Part shown: positions 1-4,814 of the stretch, in pieces | How the letters are laid out: each line of letters opens with the position of its first letter | Position numbering within the stretch: position 1 is the first letter of the stretch | NCBI GenBank assembly: GCA_017622155.1 | Contig: JAGARS010000100.1 | Location: forward strand, 1 to 5,267 | From: Peptococcaceae bacterium | GTDB taxonomy: Bacteria > Bacillota > Peptococcia > Peptococcales > Peptococcaceae | Direction: 5' to 3' | Length of the DNA: 5,267 nt | The notes under the pieces: generated by a model | Seen by the model: the letters and a program-made list of their open reading frames with translations, nothing else | The model's database searches: none | Told to the model about the DNA's origin: nothing | Position numbers and translations under genes: made by a program

Positions 1-49
1 CCATCATCTCTTCCGGCGACTGCTCGTTCAACACATTCTGCTGTTCCAC
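1..49 (-). CDS. Start of an unidentified protein (5' partial, runs off the left edge)
   Basis: Only the first 16 codons are inside the window, starting at GTG and reading (V/M)EQQNVLNEQSPEEMM. The start is supported by a very good ribosome binding site, AAGGAGG, about 7 nt upstream (plus-strand positions 57-63), and by a complete promoter further up at 120-147. The two ATG codons at residues 15 and 16 are less likely starts because no Shine-Dalgarno lies before them. The visible segment is polar, rich in Gln and Glu, with no signal peptide or membrane segment, so it could be the cytoplasmic N-terminus of almost anything. Its predicted start site lies in a palindromic operator, so the gene is probably controlled by a repressor, possibly of the GntR/YtrA type. 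I do not recognise the product. Confidence 0.7.
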   Translation of the reverse strand, partial: MEQQNVLNEQSPEEMM

Positions 50-73
50 CGCAGACCCTCCTTTTTGCTATCT

Positions 74-109
74 CGTGTATTATCCGTATTAGGTGTATTA
101 GTTCAATTA
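74..109. repeat. Tandem 9-bp-period repeat in the leader of the left-edge gene
   Basis: On the plus strand the hexamer GTATTA occurs at 77-82, 86-91 and 95-100, exactly 9 bp apart. A degenerate fourth unit (CAATTA, 104-109) is in the same register. The full nonamers are CGTGTATTA, TCCGTATTA, GGTGTATTA and GTTCAATTA. The third and fourth units form most of the palindrome at 93-115, so the repeat may be extra half-sites for the same DNA-binding protein. It lies between the predicted start site and the RBS and would be transcribed into the 5' untranslated region. Confidence 0.6.
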
Positions 110-115
110 GTACAC
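93..115. promoter_or_regulatory. Palindromic operator, GntR/YtrA-like
   Basis: This is a 23-bp inverted repeat centred on position 104. The arms are GTGTATTAGTT (93-103) and AATTAGTACAC (105-115), complementary at 9 of 11 positions. It begins 4 bp downstream of the -10 hexamer of the promoter at 120-147 and covers the expected start point near 113, a classic position for repression. The GT-N-TA...TA-N-AC layout is what is known for operators of GntR-family regulators, in particular the YtrA subfamily. That family assignment is inference. No regulator gene is recognisable in the window; the left-edge gene could be one, since such genes often lead the operon they control. Confidence 0.6.
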
Positions 116-119
116 TTTG

Positions 120-147
120 AGTATAGCATGATTTACCACAATGTCAA
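120..147 (-). promoter_or_regulatory. Sigma-A promoter of the left-edge gene
   Basis: On the minus strand a perfect -35 box TTGACA (plus positions 142-147) is followed by a 16-bp spacer ending in ATGC and a -10 box TATACT (120-125), giving an extended -10 TGC-TATACT. The predicted start is near 113, leaving a leader of about 64 nt before the GTG at 49. Five of six -10 bases and all -35 bases match consensus, so the promoter should be strong unless repressed through the overlapping palindrome. Confidence 0.85.
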
Positions 148-176
148 TAGCGATAAAGAAAAAACATGAAAAATAC

Positions 177-216
177 ATAGAAAAGAGACGCTTGCCCAAT
201 TACGGATAAGCGCCTC
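177..216 (-). terminator. Terminator-like hairpin in the rho downstream gap
   Basis: Plus positions 185-193 (GAGACGCTT) pair with 208-216 (AAGCGCCTC) with one mismatch, and CC/GG can pair inside the loop. Read on the minus strand the stem ends in GTCTC and runs straight into TTTTCTAT, giving a short U-tract. No promoter is evident between this hairpin and the stronger terminator at 286-337, so it is probably a back-up stop that protects the promoter at 120-147 from readthrough. Confidence 0.45.
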
Positions 217-285
217 AAACCGCTTCTTATATTCAAGTAACATTTAAACCGTCTATCGTCCCAATTTCGTACAAGACTATAAAAC

Positions 286-337
286 CAAGAAAAACCCCCT
301 AAGAGATACTAGCACTATCTCGAAGGGGGTTTTCTTG
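286..337. terminator. Strong bidirectional intrinsic terminator
   Basis: Plus positions 286-299 pair with 325-337: CAAG, an A-run and CCCCC against GGGGG, a T-run and CTTG, with one bulged A. A second perfect 6-bp stem sits inside, GAGATA (303-308) with TATCTC (316-321), closing a 7-nt loop. The stem is flanked by T-runs in both directions: TTTTTCTT after GGGGG on the minus strand and TTTTCTTG on the plus strand. On the minus strand it ends the short transcript expected from the promoter at 380-408 and also catches readthrough from rho. No plus-strand gene exists here to need it. Confidence 0.9.
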
Positions 338-373
338 TTGATGTCAAGAGGACATCTTTCGCAGCATTTATCT
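287..373 (-). ncRNA. Candidate small RNA of about 87 nt, family unknown
   Basis: A near-consensus promoter (380-408) fires into a stretch with no plausible gene and is followed within about 40 nt by a strong intrinsic terminator. The predicted transcript starts near 373 and ends near 287. It holds a hairpin GATGTC/GACATC with a 5-nt loop (plus 340-345 and 351-356), a short unpaired linker, and then the long terminator stem. It is separated from rho by rho's own terminator (448-482) and from the left-edge gene by that gene's own promoter, so it looks like an independent unit. An ATG overlapping the -10 box has no RBS and cannot be in the transcript. I recognise no known riboswitch, T-box or 6S RNA. 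The alternative is an attenuated leader for the left-edge gene. Confidence 0.5.
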
Positions 374-379
374 GCAGAC

Positions 380-408
380 ATTATAGCATATACCGAATTC
401 TTTTGCAA
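380..408 (-). promoter_or_regulatory. Sigma-A promoter of the candidate small RNA
   Basis: The minus strand carries TTGCAA (403-408, four of six -35 bases), a 17-bp spacer, and a perfect TATAAT (380-385) preceded by TGC, an extended -10. Immediately upstream (409-431) the sequence is almost all A and T, as in an UP element. The 13-mer TATATGCTATAAT is identical to that of the fba promoter. The predicted start is near 373. Confidence 0.75.
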
Positions 409-447
409 TATACATTTTTTAACTTTTATATTTCGCTTTGTGGCCAC

Positions 448-482
448 AAAAAGGCACTGCACACATTTGTGCAATGCCTTTG
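448..482 (-). terminator. rho: Intrinsic terminator of rho
   Basis: The hairpin begins a few bases after the rho stop codon. Plus positions 450-462 pair with 469-481 at 12 of 13 positions (AAAGGCA and TGCAC against GTGCA and TGCCTTT, one C-A mismatch) around a 6-nt loop. On the minus strand the stem ends in GCC followed by TTTTTG. A perfect 14-bp palindrome TTTGTGGCCACAAA (437-450) overlaps the distal foot of the stem and could form a competing structure. Confidence 0.75.
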
Positions 483-484
483 TA

Positions 485-1759
485 TTATTTATTTTTTGCC
501 GGGTGTTTGCCGAAATTGCGACACAGTTCTTCATTGGTGCTGCTGTGCTGCATGCCATCCAGCAATGTCTCGGTGGCTTCTGCTGTATCCAGATTGCTGA
601 ACGCTTTGCGCATCTGCCACACGGTGGTCAGTTCTTTGTCGTTTAATAGCAAATCTTCTTTTCTGGTACCGGAGCGTTTGATATCCAGTGCCGGATAAAT
701 GCGGCGCTCTGCCAGCTTGCGATCCAGTATCAGCTCCATATTGCCGGTGCCTTTGAATTCTTCAAAGATGACTTCATCCATGCGGCTTCCTGTTTCTATC
801 AAAGCAGTAGCCAGAATGGTCAGACTGCCGCCCTCTTCCACATTGCGCGCTGCACCAAAGAATCGTTTCGGGCGATGCAGTGCACTTGGGTCTACCCCGC
901 CGGATAATAATCTTCCGCTTGGCGGCATTACCAAATTGTACGCACGCGCCAGACGAGTAATACTATCCAGCAGCACCACCACATCTTTTTTGTGCTCTAC
1001 CATGCGTTTTGCCCGTTCCAGTGTTGTTTCCGCCACACGCACATGGTTTTCCGGCGGCTCATCAAACGTAGAGCTGATGACCTCCGCTTTTACAGAGCGT
1101 TCGATGTCTGTCACTTCTTCCGGACGTTCATCAATCAGCAGAATCAGAATCTCTACTTCGGGATTGTTCTCCGCTATACTGTTGGCCACCTGTTTAATCA
1201 GCTCGGTTTTACCGGCTTTCGGCGGTGCCACAATGAGCCCGCGCTGCCCTTTTCCTAATGGTGCCACCAGATCAATAATGCGCATCGCATACGCATCGGA
1301 TGTGGTTTCCAGCTTCAACCGTTCCTGCGGATACACCGGTGTCAGCCCTTCAAAATGCAGGCGTTCCGGAGAGGTTTCCGGCGCCATGCCGTTTACCTTT
1401 TCTACACGCAAAAGCCCAAAATAACGTTCATTTTCTTTTGGTTTGCGGCTCCAGCCTTCCACCTTGTCACCGCTGCGCAAATCAAATTTGCGAATCTGTG
1501 ACGGTGACACATAAATATCATCGTTGCTTGGAATGTAGCCGGATGGGCGCAGAAAGCCAAAACCGCCTTCAGCCATAATATCCAATATACCGCTGCTCCA
1601 CAGCTGCCCTTCGCGGTCTTTTATGACCGATTTTTTCTGAATCTCGTGAATCAGCTCTGCCTTGCGCAGCTTGGAATAGCCTGCAATCTCCAGCTCGCGG
1701 GCAATGCGATACAGCTCCACCATCGTTTTCTGCTCCAGTTCTTCCTGTCTGTACGACAA
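485..1759 (-). CDS. rho: Transcription termination factor Rho
   Basis: Hexameric RNA-dependent ATPase that loads on untranslated RNA and terminates transcription. With the TTG start the protein is 424 residues, the usual length for a Rho without large insertions. In order: a Rho_N helical segment (about 5-42); an RNA-binding cold-shock-like domain (about 52-125) with GFGFLRPSG and [19 protein letters not shown]; and a RecA-like motor with Walker A APPKAGKT (178-185), catalytic Glu in DERPEE (E211), Walker B VVVLLDS (D265), the Q-loop RLLSGGVD (283-290), R-loop KGTGNMEL (336-343) and the arginine finger in [10 protein letters not shown] (R366). The start is chosen from AAAGGTGG 7 nt before TTG. 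The reading frame stays open to a GTG at 1804, but that lies in a hairpin and has no RBS. Gene order after glpX matches Bacillus, but no rpmE follows. A leader hairpin could mediate control. Confidence 0.97.
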   Translation of the reverse strand: MSYRQEELEQKTMVELYRIARELEIAGYSKLRKAELIHEIQKKSVIKDREGQLWSSGILDIMAEGGFGFLRPSGYIPSNDDIYVSPSQIRKFDLRSGDKVEGWSRKPKENERYFGLLRVEKVNGMAPETSPERLHFEGLTPVYPQERLKLETTSDAYAMRIIDLVAPLGKGQRGLIVAPPKAGKTELIKQVANSIAENNPEVEILILLIDERPEEVTDIERSVKAEVISSTFDEPPENHVRVAETTLERAKRMVEHKKDVVVLLDSITRLARAYNLVMPPSGRLLSGGVDPSALHRPKRFFGAARNVEEGGSLTILATALIETGSRMDEVIFEEFKGTGNMELILDRKLAERRIYPALDIKRSGTRKEDLLLNDKELTTVWQMRKAFSNLDTAEATETLLDGMQHSSTNEELCRNFGKHPAKNK

Positions 1760-1766
1760 ACCAGCA

Positions 1767-1774
1767 CCACCTTT
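1767..1774 (-). promoter_or_regulatory. rho: Ribosome binding site that decides the rho start
   Basis: The minus strand reads AAAGGTGG here, 7 nt before the TTG at 1759. The alternatives are worse: the in-frame GTG at 1804 is preceded by TTTTCATCCCGCT, and the internal ATG 26 codons after that GTG is preceded by CAGAAAACG. A UUG start with a slightly imperfect Shine-Dalgarno suggests modest translation. Confidence 0.65.
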
Positions 1775-1780
1775 CAAAGA

Positions 1781-1812
1781 ATCCCGCTGCACGAAAGACC
1801 GCACAGCGGGAT
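1781..1812 (-). promoter_or_regulatory. rho: Hairpin in the rho leader
   Basis: A perfect 9-bp GC-rich stem, ATCCCGCTG (1781-1789 on the complementary side) with CAGCGGGAT (1804-1812), encloses a 14-nt loop and ends 6 nt before the Shine-Dalgarno. A TATAAT (1821-1826) lies just upstream but has no recognisable -35 box. If used, it would place the start near 1814, so the mRNA would begin almost exactly with this hairpin. Rho genes are known to be autoregulated in E. coli through the leader; whether this hairpin does the same, or instead stabilises the 5' end, is inference. Confidence 0.5.
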
Positions 1813-1830
1813 GAAAATATATTATATTTC

Positions 1831-1852
1831 GGGACGCTAGAGACAGCGTCCC
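1831..1852. repeat. Perfect 8-bp hairpin between glpX and rho
   Basis: GGGACGCT (1831-1838) and AGCGTCCC (1845-1852) are perfectly complementary around a 6-nt loop. On the minus strand the stem is followed by GAAATATAAT rather than a T-run, so it is not a standard terminator. Its left arm reaches the place where a -35 box for the TATAAT at 1821-1826 would be expected. It directly abuts the long palindrome at 1852-2008 and may be part of the same compound element. Confidence 0.6.
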
Positions 1853-2008
1853 CTACGTAAAAATCATTCCTGTAAAATAACGATAAATTTTTGTGTCGCA
1901 AGGCGGCTTTGTATTTTTTGAGCGACGCGTACTTAAAGTACGCAAGGCGAAGAAAATACAAAACAACACAGCGAGACGAAAATTTAGCTTATTTTACTTT
2001 AACGTAGG
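1852..2008. repeat. Long imperfect palindrome overlapping the glpX 3' end
   Basis: This is a 157-bp inverted repeat centred on 1935. Paired blocks from the centre outward are GCGTACTT/AAGTACGC (1927-1934 with 1936-1943, 8 of 8); 1908-1919 with 1951-1962 (11 of 12); 1884-1899 with 1971-1986 (14 of 16); GTAAAATAA with TTATTTTAC (1872-1880 with 1989-1997, 9 of 9, one base out of register); and CCTACGT with ACGTAGG (1852-1858 with 2002-2008, 7 of 7, after an asymmetric loop of 13 versus 4 nt). The last two right-hand blocks are the final codons and stop of glpX. It encodes no plausible protein. It could be a MITE-like or REP-like element or a product of inverted duplication. RNA from either strand would fold into a long stem. 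Confidence 0.7.
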
Positions 2009-2966
2009 AAGGTTTTTTGTCATAATCATGATATGCTTCAATAAAACGTACGGTACCGGTCACACCACGCATTACTACTGTATGAGTAATGGCATGTTTG
2101 TCGGTGAAGCGTACACCGCGCAGCATATCGCCATTGGTAACACCGGTAGCGATAAAGCACACATCATCGGTGCTTACCAGATCATCCAGTGTCAGCACTT
2201 TATCTACATCAGCAATGCCCATGTCATGTACACGCTGTACTTCTGCTTCATTTTCCGGTTTCAGACGACCCTGCATATCGCCGCCCATGCATTTGATTGC
2301 AGCCGCTGCAATTACACCTTCCGGTGCACCGCCGGTGCCCATCATCATATCAACGCCTTCTGCACCAAAGCTGGTAGCGATTACAGGAGATACATCACCA
2401 TCGGAGATGAATTTGCATCTTGCGCCCAGTTTGCGAGCCGCCTGTACAATGTGCTGATGACGTTCACGATCCAGCATTACGATTGTCAGTTCGCTTGGGT
2501 CTTTGCCCAGTGCTTTCGCTACATTTACCATGTTTTCTTCCGGTGTTTTGTTGATATCGATAGCGCCTTTTGCTTTTGGCCCAACTACGATTTTTTCCAT
2601 ATACATGTCAGGAGCATGCAGTAAGCCGCCTTTTGCTGCAATCGCCATAACTGCGATAGCACCGTTCATATTTTTTGCTGTCAAGTTGGTGCCTTCCAGC
2701 GGGTCTACAGCGATATCTACCGCTACGCCGCCTTTCCCTACTTTTTCACCAATGTACAGCATTGGCGCTTCATCCATTTCCCCTTCACCGATTACTACGG
2801 TGCCATCAATGGATACGGTGTCAAACATTTTGCGCATTGCTTCTACCGCAGCACCGTCAGCCAGATTTTTTTCACCTTTCCCAATCCACTGTGCACAGTT
2901 CAGCGCTGCTGCTTCTGTTACACGTGCAAATTCCAGTACCAAATTACGATCCATAAGACTTGCCAT
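1989..2966 (-). CDS. glpX: Class II fructose-1,6-bisphosphatase GlpX
   Basis: Hydrolyses fructose 1,6-bisphosphate to fructose 6-phosphate and phosphate, the committed step of gluconeogenesis, with Mg or Mn in the cytoplasm. The 325-residue product matches the family length and carries its signatures: RVTEAAAL (15-22), GTVVIGEGEMDEAPML (55-70), metal-binding VDPLEGTN (87-94), LDRERH (165-170), SDGDVSPVIA (188-197) and GTGGAPEGV (210-218) with a Glu expected at the active site. The ATG at 2966 is chosen, but GGAGG (2978-2982) is 11 nt away; the in-frame GTG at 2972 is only 5 nt from it and would add two residues. The ATG at 2954 aligns best with the B. subtilis N-terminus but is too far from the RBS. 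It lies 58 nt after the transaldolase gene, so is probably cotranscribed. Its last six codons lie in a long palindrome. Confidence 0.96.
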   Translation of the reverse strand: MASLMDRNLVLEFARVTEAAALNCAQWIGKGEKNLADGAAVEAMRKMFDTVSIDGTVVIGEGEMDEAPMLYIGEKVGKGGVAVDIAVDPLEGTNLTAKNMNGAIAVMAIAAKGGLLHAPDMYMEKIVVGPKAKGAIDINKTPEENMVNVAKALGKDPSELTIVMLDRERHQHIVQAARKLGARCKFISDGDVSPVIATSFGAEGVDMMMGTGGAPEGVIAAAAIKCMGGDMQGRLKPENEAEVQRVHDMGIADVDKVLTLDDLVSTDDVCFIATGVTNGDMLRGVRFTDKHAITHTVVMRGVTGTVRFIEAYHDYDKKPSYVKVK

Positions 2967-2977
2967 AATCACTGATT

Positions 2978-2982
2978 CCTCC
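2978..2982 (-). promoter_or_regulatory. glpX: Ribosome binding site of glpX, with ambiguous start choice
   Basis: GGAGG on the minus strand is the only Shine-Dalgarno before glpX. It lies 5 nt before GTG (2972), 11 nt before ATG (2966) and 23 nt before ATG (2954). Spacing favours the GTG and codon preference favours the ATG at 2966. Confidence 0.6.
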
Positions 2983-3024
2983 AGTATTTCATTTCATATA
3001 TCTTATTATATTCTGACGCATGAG

Positions 3025-3666
3025 TTATTTGCGTTTTGCCCAATCCGATTCAAATTTGGCGATACCCAAATCTGTCTGCGGATGACTCACCATCTGTTCC
3101 AGTGTTTTGAACGGAATGGTTGCAATATCTGCACCGATCATTGCGGCATCGGTTACCTGACGCGGGCTGCGCACACTTGCCACAATGATTTCTGTATCAA
3201 TATCATAATTGTCAAAAATGGCTTTGATTTCTGCAATGAGCCCCATGCCATCCATACCAACGTCATTCAAACGCCCTACAAAAGGACTTACATAGCTGGC
3301 ACCTGCTCGTGCCGCCAGAATTGCCTGATTGGCAGAAAAGCACAATGTCGCATTGGTTTTAATCCCTTCTGCTTTCAGCTGTTTAATCGCCGCTAAACTT
3401 TCCGCCGTAATTGGCAGCTTAATTACAATATTTTCGTGCAGTGCTGCCAGTTCACGGGCTTCTGCAAGCATGCCTTCTGTGTCGGCAGCCATTACCTCAA
3501 CACTAATCGGGCCGCCTACCAGCTCGCAAAAATACTTCACCCGTTCAATATAGTCGCCGCCTTCTTTGGCTACCAGGGACGGATTGGTAGTAACACCGCT
3601 AATGACACCCATTTTCACTGCAGCTTCTACCTCTGCCTGATTGGCAGTATCTAAAAACAGTTTCAT
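3025..3666 (-). CDS. fsa (tal): Transaldolase / fructose-6-phosphate aldolase, TalC/MipB family
   Basis: A small class I aldolase of 213 residues in the decameric TalC/MipB family, much shorter than the classical 310-residue TalB. Visible are LFLDTAN with D6, GVTTNPSLV (24-32), the Schiff-base lysine K83 in [17 protein letters not shown] (104-115), YVSPFVGR (125-132) and a C-terminal KFESDW. The family holds two activities. E. coli FSA has Gln in FAQVMA and Tyr in APYVNR at the active site, whereas this protein has Glu58 (SVEVMA) and Phe129 (SPFVGR), the transaldolase pattern of B. subtilis YwjH. So I infer transfer of dihydroxyacetone between sugar phosphates in the non-oxidative pentose phosphate pathway. 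Automated pipelines often call such proteins fructose-6-phosphate aldolase. The ATG at 3666 follows AGGAGA by about 10 nt. The gene lies 40 nt after fba with no terminator between. Confidence 0.95.
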   Translation of the reverse strand: MKLFLDTANQAEVEAAVKMGVISGVTTNPSLVAKEGGDYIERVKYFCELVGGPISVEVMAADTEGMLAEARELAALHENIVIKLPITAESLAAIKQLKAEGIKTNATLCFSANQAILAARAGASYVSPFVGRLNDVGMDGMGLIAEIKAIFDNYDIDTEIIVASVRSPRQVTDAAMIGADIATIPFKTLEQMVSHPQTDLGIAKFESDWAKRK

Positions 3667-3706
3667 TGCTGTTACATCTCCTATGAGTATGCACTATGAG
3701 CCTATA

Positions 3707-4648
3707 TTACAGCGCTTTGCCTTCAGAGCCCAGTACATTCTGAATTTTGTGTGCTACCAGAGCTTTTACATTGGCTCTGCCGGCTTTCAGATATTCACGC
3801 GGGTCAAATGCTTCCGGTTTGTTGGCCAGCACTTCACGCACACCGGCTGTCATAGCCAGACGCAGGTCGGAGTCAATGTTGATTTTGCATACTGCACTTT
3901 TTGCAGCCTGACGCAGCATATCTTCCGGAATACCGATAGCATCTGCCAGATTCCCGCCATTTGCCTGAATGATTCTTACATATTCCTGAGAAACGCTGGA
4001 AGCCCCATGCAGTACGATTGGGAAGTTTGGTACGCGGCGTTCGATTTCTTCCAGAATATCAAAACGCAGCATTGGTTTCTGACCCGGTTTGAATTTGAAT
4101 GCACCGTGGCTGGTACCGATTGCAATGGCCAGAGAGTCAACACCTGTACGGCTTACAAATTCCTCTACCTGTTCCGGCTGTGTATATTTAGCATCTTCAG
4201 CACTTACATTGACATCATCTTCAATCCCTGCCAGCTGGCCCAGTTCCCCTTCTACCACTACGCCATGAGCATGTGCATATTCTACCACTTTTTTGGTCAG
4301 TGCAATGTTGTCCTCAAAAGAATGATGGGAACCATCAATCATAACAGATGTAAAACCGCCATCAATACAAGCTTTACAAATTTCAAAATCTGCACCGTGG
4401 TCTAAATGCAGTGCAATCGGAATATGGCTCTGTTCCAGCATTGCCGCTTCCACCAATTTCACCAGATAATTGTGATTTGCATATTTTCTTGCACCGGCAG
4501 ATACCTGCAGAATCAGTGGAGAGTTCAATTCCCCAGCAGCTTCTGTAATCCCCTGAATCAGCTCCATATTGTTTACATTAAATGCCCCTACTGCATACCC
4601 GCCTTCGTATGCTTTTTTGAACATTTCAGTTGTTGTTACCAATGCCAT
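3707..4648 (-). CDS. fba: Class II fructose-1,6-bisphosphate aldolase
   Basis: Zinc-dependent aldolase that reversibly splits fructose 1,6-bisphosphate into dihydroxyacetone phosphate and glyceraldehyde 3-phosphate, in glycolysis and gluconeogenesis. At 313 residues it has the usual length of the Firmicutes class II enzyme. Visible are GAFNVNN (21-27), LHLDHG (80-85) with catalytic D83 and zinc ligand H84, DGSHHSFEDN (105-114), GELGQLAG (134-141), IGTSHGAFK (178-186) with H181, VLHGASSV (212-219) with H214, and the phosphate-binding NIDSDLR (257-263). All three zinc histidines are present. The ATG at 4648 is certain: AAGGAGG lies 7 nt upstream. A strong extended -10 promoter (4739-4767) lies upstream with a structured leader of about 84 nt. 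It is the first gene of a probable fba-transaldolase-glpX operon. Confidence 0.97.
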   Translation of the reverse strand: MALVTTTEMFKKAYEGGYAVGAFNVNNMELIQGITEAAGELNSPLILQVSAGARKYANHNYLVKLVEAAMLEQSHIPIALHLDHGADFEICKACIDGGFTSVMIDGSHHSFEDNIALTKKVVEYAHAHGVVVEGELGQLAGIEDDVNVSAEDAKYTQPEQVEEFVSRTGVDSLAIAIGTSHGAFKFKPGQKPMLRFDILEEIERRVPNFPIVLHGASSVSQEYVRIIQANGGNLADAIGIPEDMLRQAAKSAVCKINIDSDLRLAMTAGVREVLANKPEAFDPREYLKAGRANVKALVAHKIQNVLGSEGKAL

Positions 4649-4685
4649 AGTTGTTCCTCCTTAAAATATATACCGTTTCTATTTA

Positions 4686-4725
4686 TCCATTTTACCCTTC
4701 TTTGGCAGAAGCATATGCAAATGGA
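4686..4725 (-). promoter_or_regulatory. fba: Nested hairpin in the fba leader
   Basis: Within the predicted 5' untranslated region, TCCATTT (4686-4692) and AAATGGA (4719-4725) are perfectly complementary. Inside them CTTCT (4697-4701) pairs with AGAAG (4707-4711) around a 5-nt loop. A self-complementary GCATATGC (4711-4718) occupies the 3' side of the inner region on the plus strand. The structure ends well before the RBS and has no T-run, so it is not a terminator. It matches no riboswitch I know. It may affect mRNA stability or bind a regulator. Confidence 0.4.
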
Positions 4726-4738
4726 CACGCTTATTTGT

Positions 4739-4767
4739 ATTATAGCATATATTTTTCAGTTTGTCTT
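4739..4767 (-). promoter_or_regulatory. fba: Sigma-A promoter of the fba operon
   Basis: The minus strand carries AAGACA (4762-4767, four of six -35 bases), a 17-bp spacer and a perfect TATAAT (4739-4744) preceded by TGC, an extended -10. A-rich sequence lies further upstream. The predicted start is near 4732. The core TATATGCTATAAT is identical to that of the candidate small RNA promoter. I see no convincing catabolite-response (cre-like) site. Confidence 0.8.
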
Positions 4768-4814
4768 TTTTTCTGGCGGTTCCGGCAAAATTTTTTTCAT
4801 TTTCTTTTATCGTT

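Noticed and set aside
133..243. A 36-codon minus-strand ORF with a charged N-terminus and a hydrophobic C-terminus, resembling a small membrane peptide.
   Set aside because: It has no Shine-Dalgarno and no clear promoter, a stop codon directly precedes the ATG, and it runs through the hairpin at 185-216 and the -35 box at 142-147. The hydrophobic tail comes from T-rich DNA.
277..558. A 93-codon minus-strand ORF across the rho terminator and the candidate small RNA.
   Set aside because: It overlaps the rho 3' end in another frame, crosses two terminators and a promoter, has no RBS and resembles no protein.
1569..1961. A 130-codon minus-strand ORF spanning the palindrome and the start of rho.
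   Set aside because: It overlaps the well-supported N-terminus of Rho in another frame and starts in repeat sequence without an RBS.
1893..2624. A long plus-strand ORF antisense to glpX, with similar plus-strand frames antisense to rho, the transaldolase gene and fba.
   Set aside because: These are shadows of conserved minus-strand genes. Their translations are Cys/His/Phe-rich with no family signature, and no RBS or promoter precedes them.
2967..3024. A TATAAT in the gap between the transaldolase gene and glpX as an internal promoter.
   Set aside because: No -35 box at acceptable spacing and no extended -10; A/T-rich gaps give such matches by chance.
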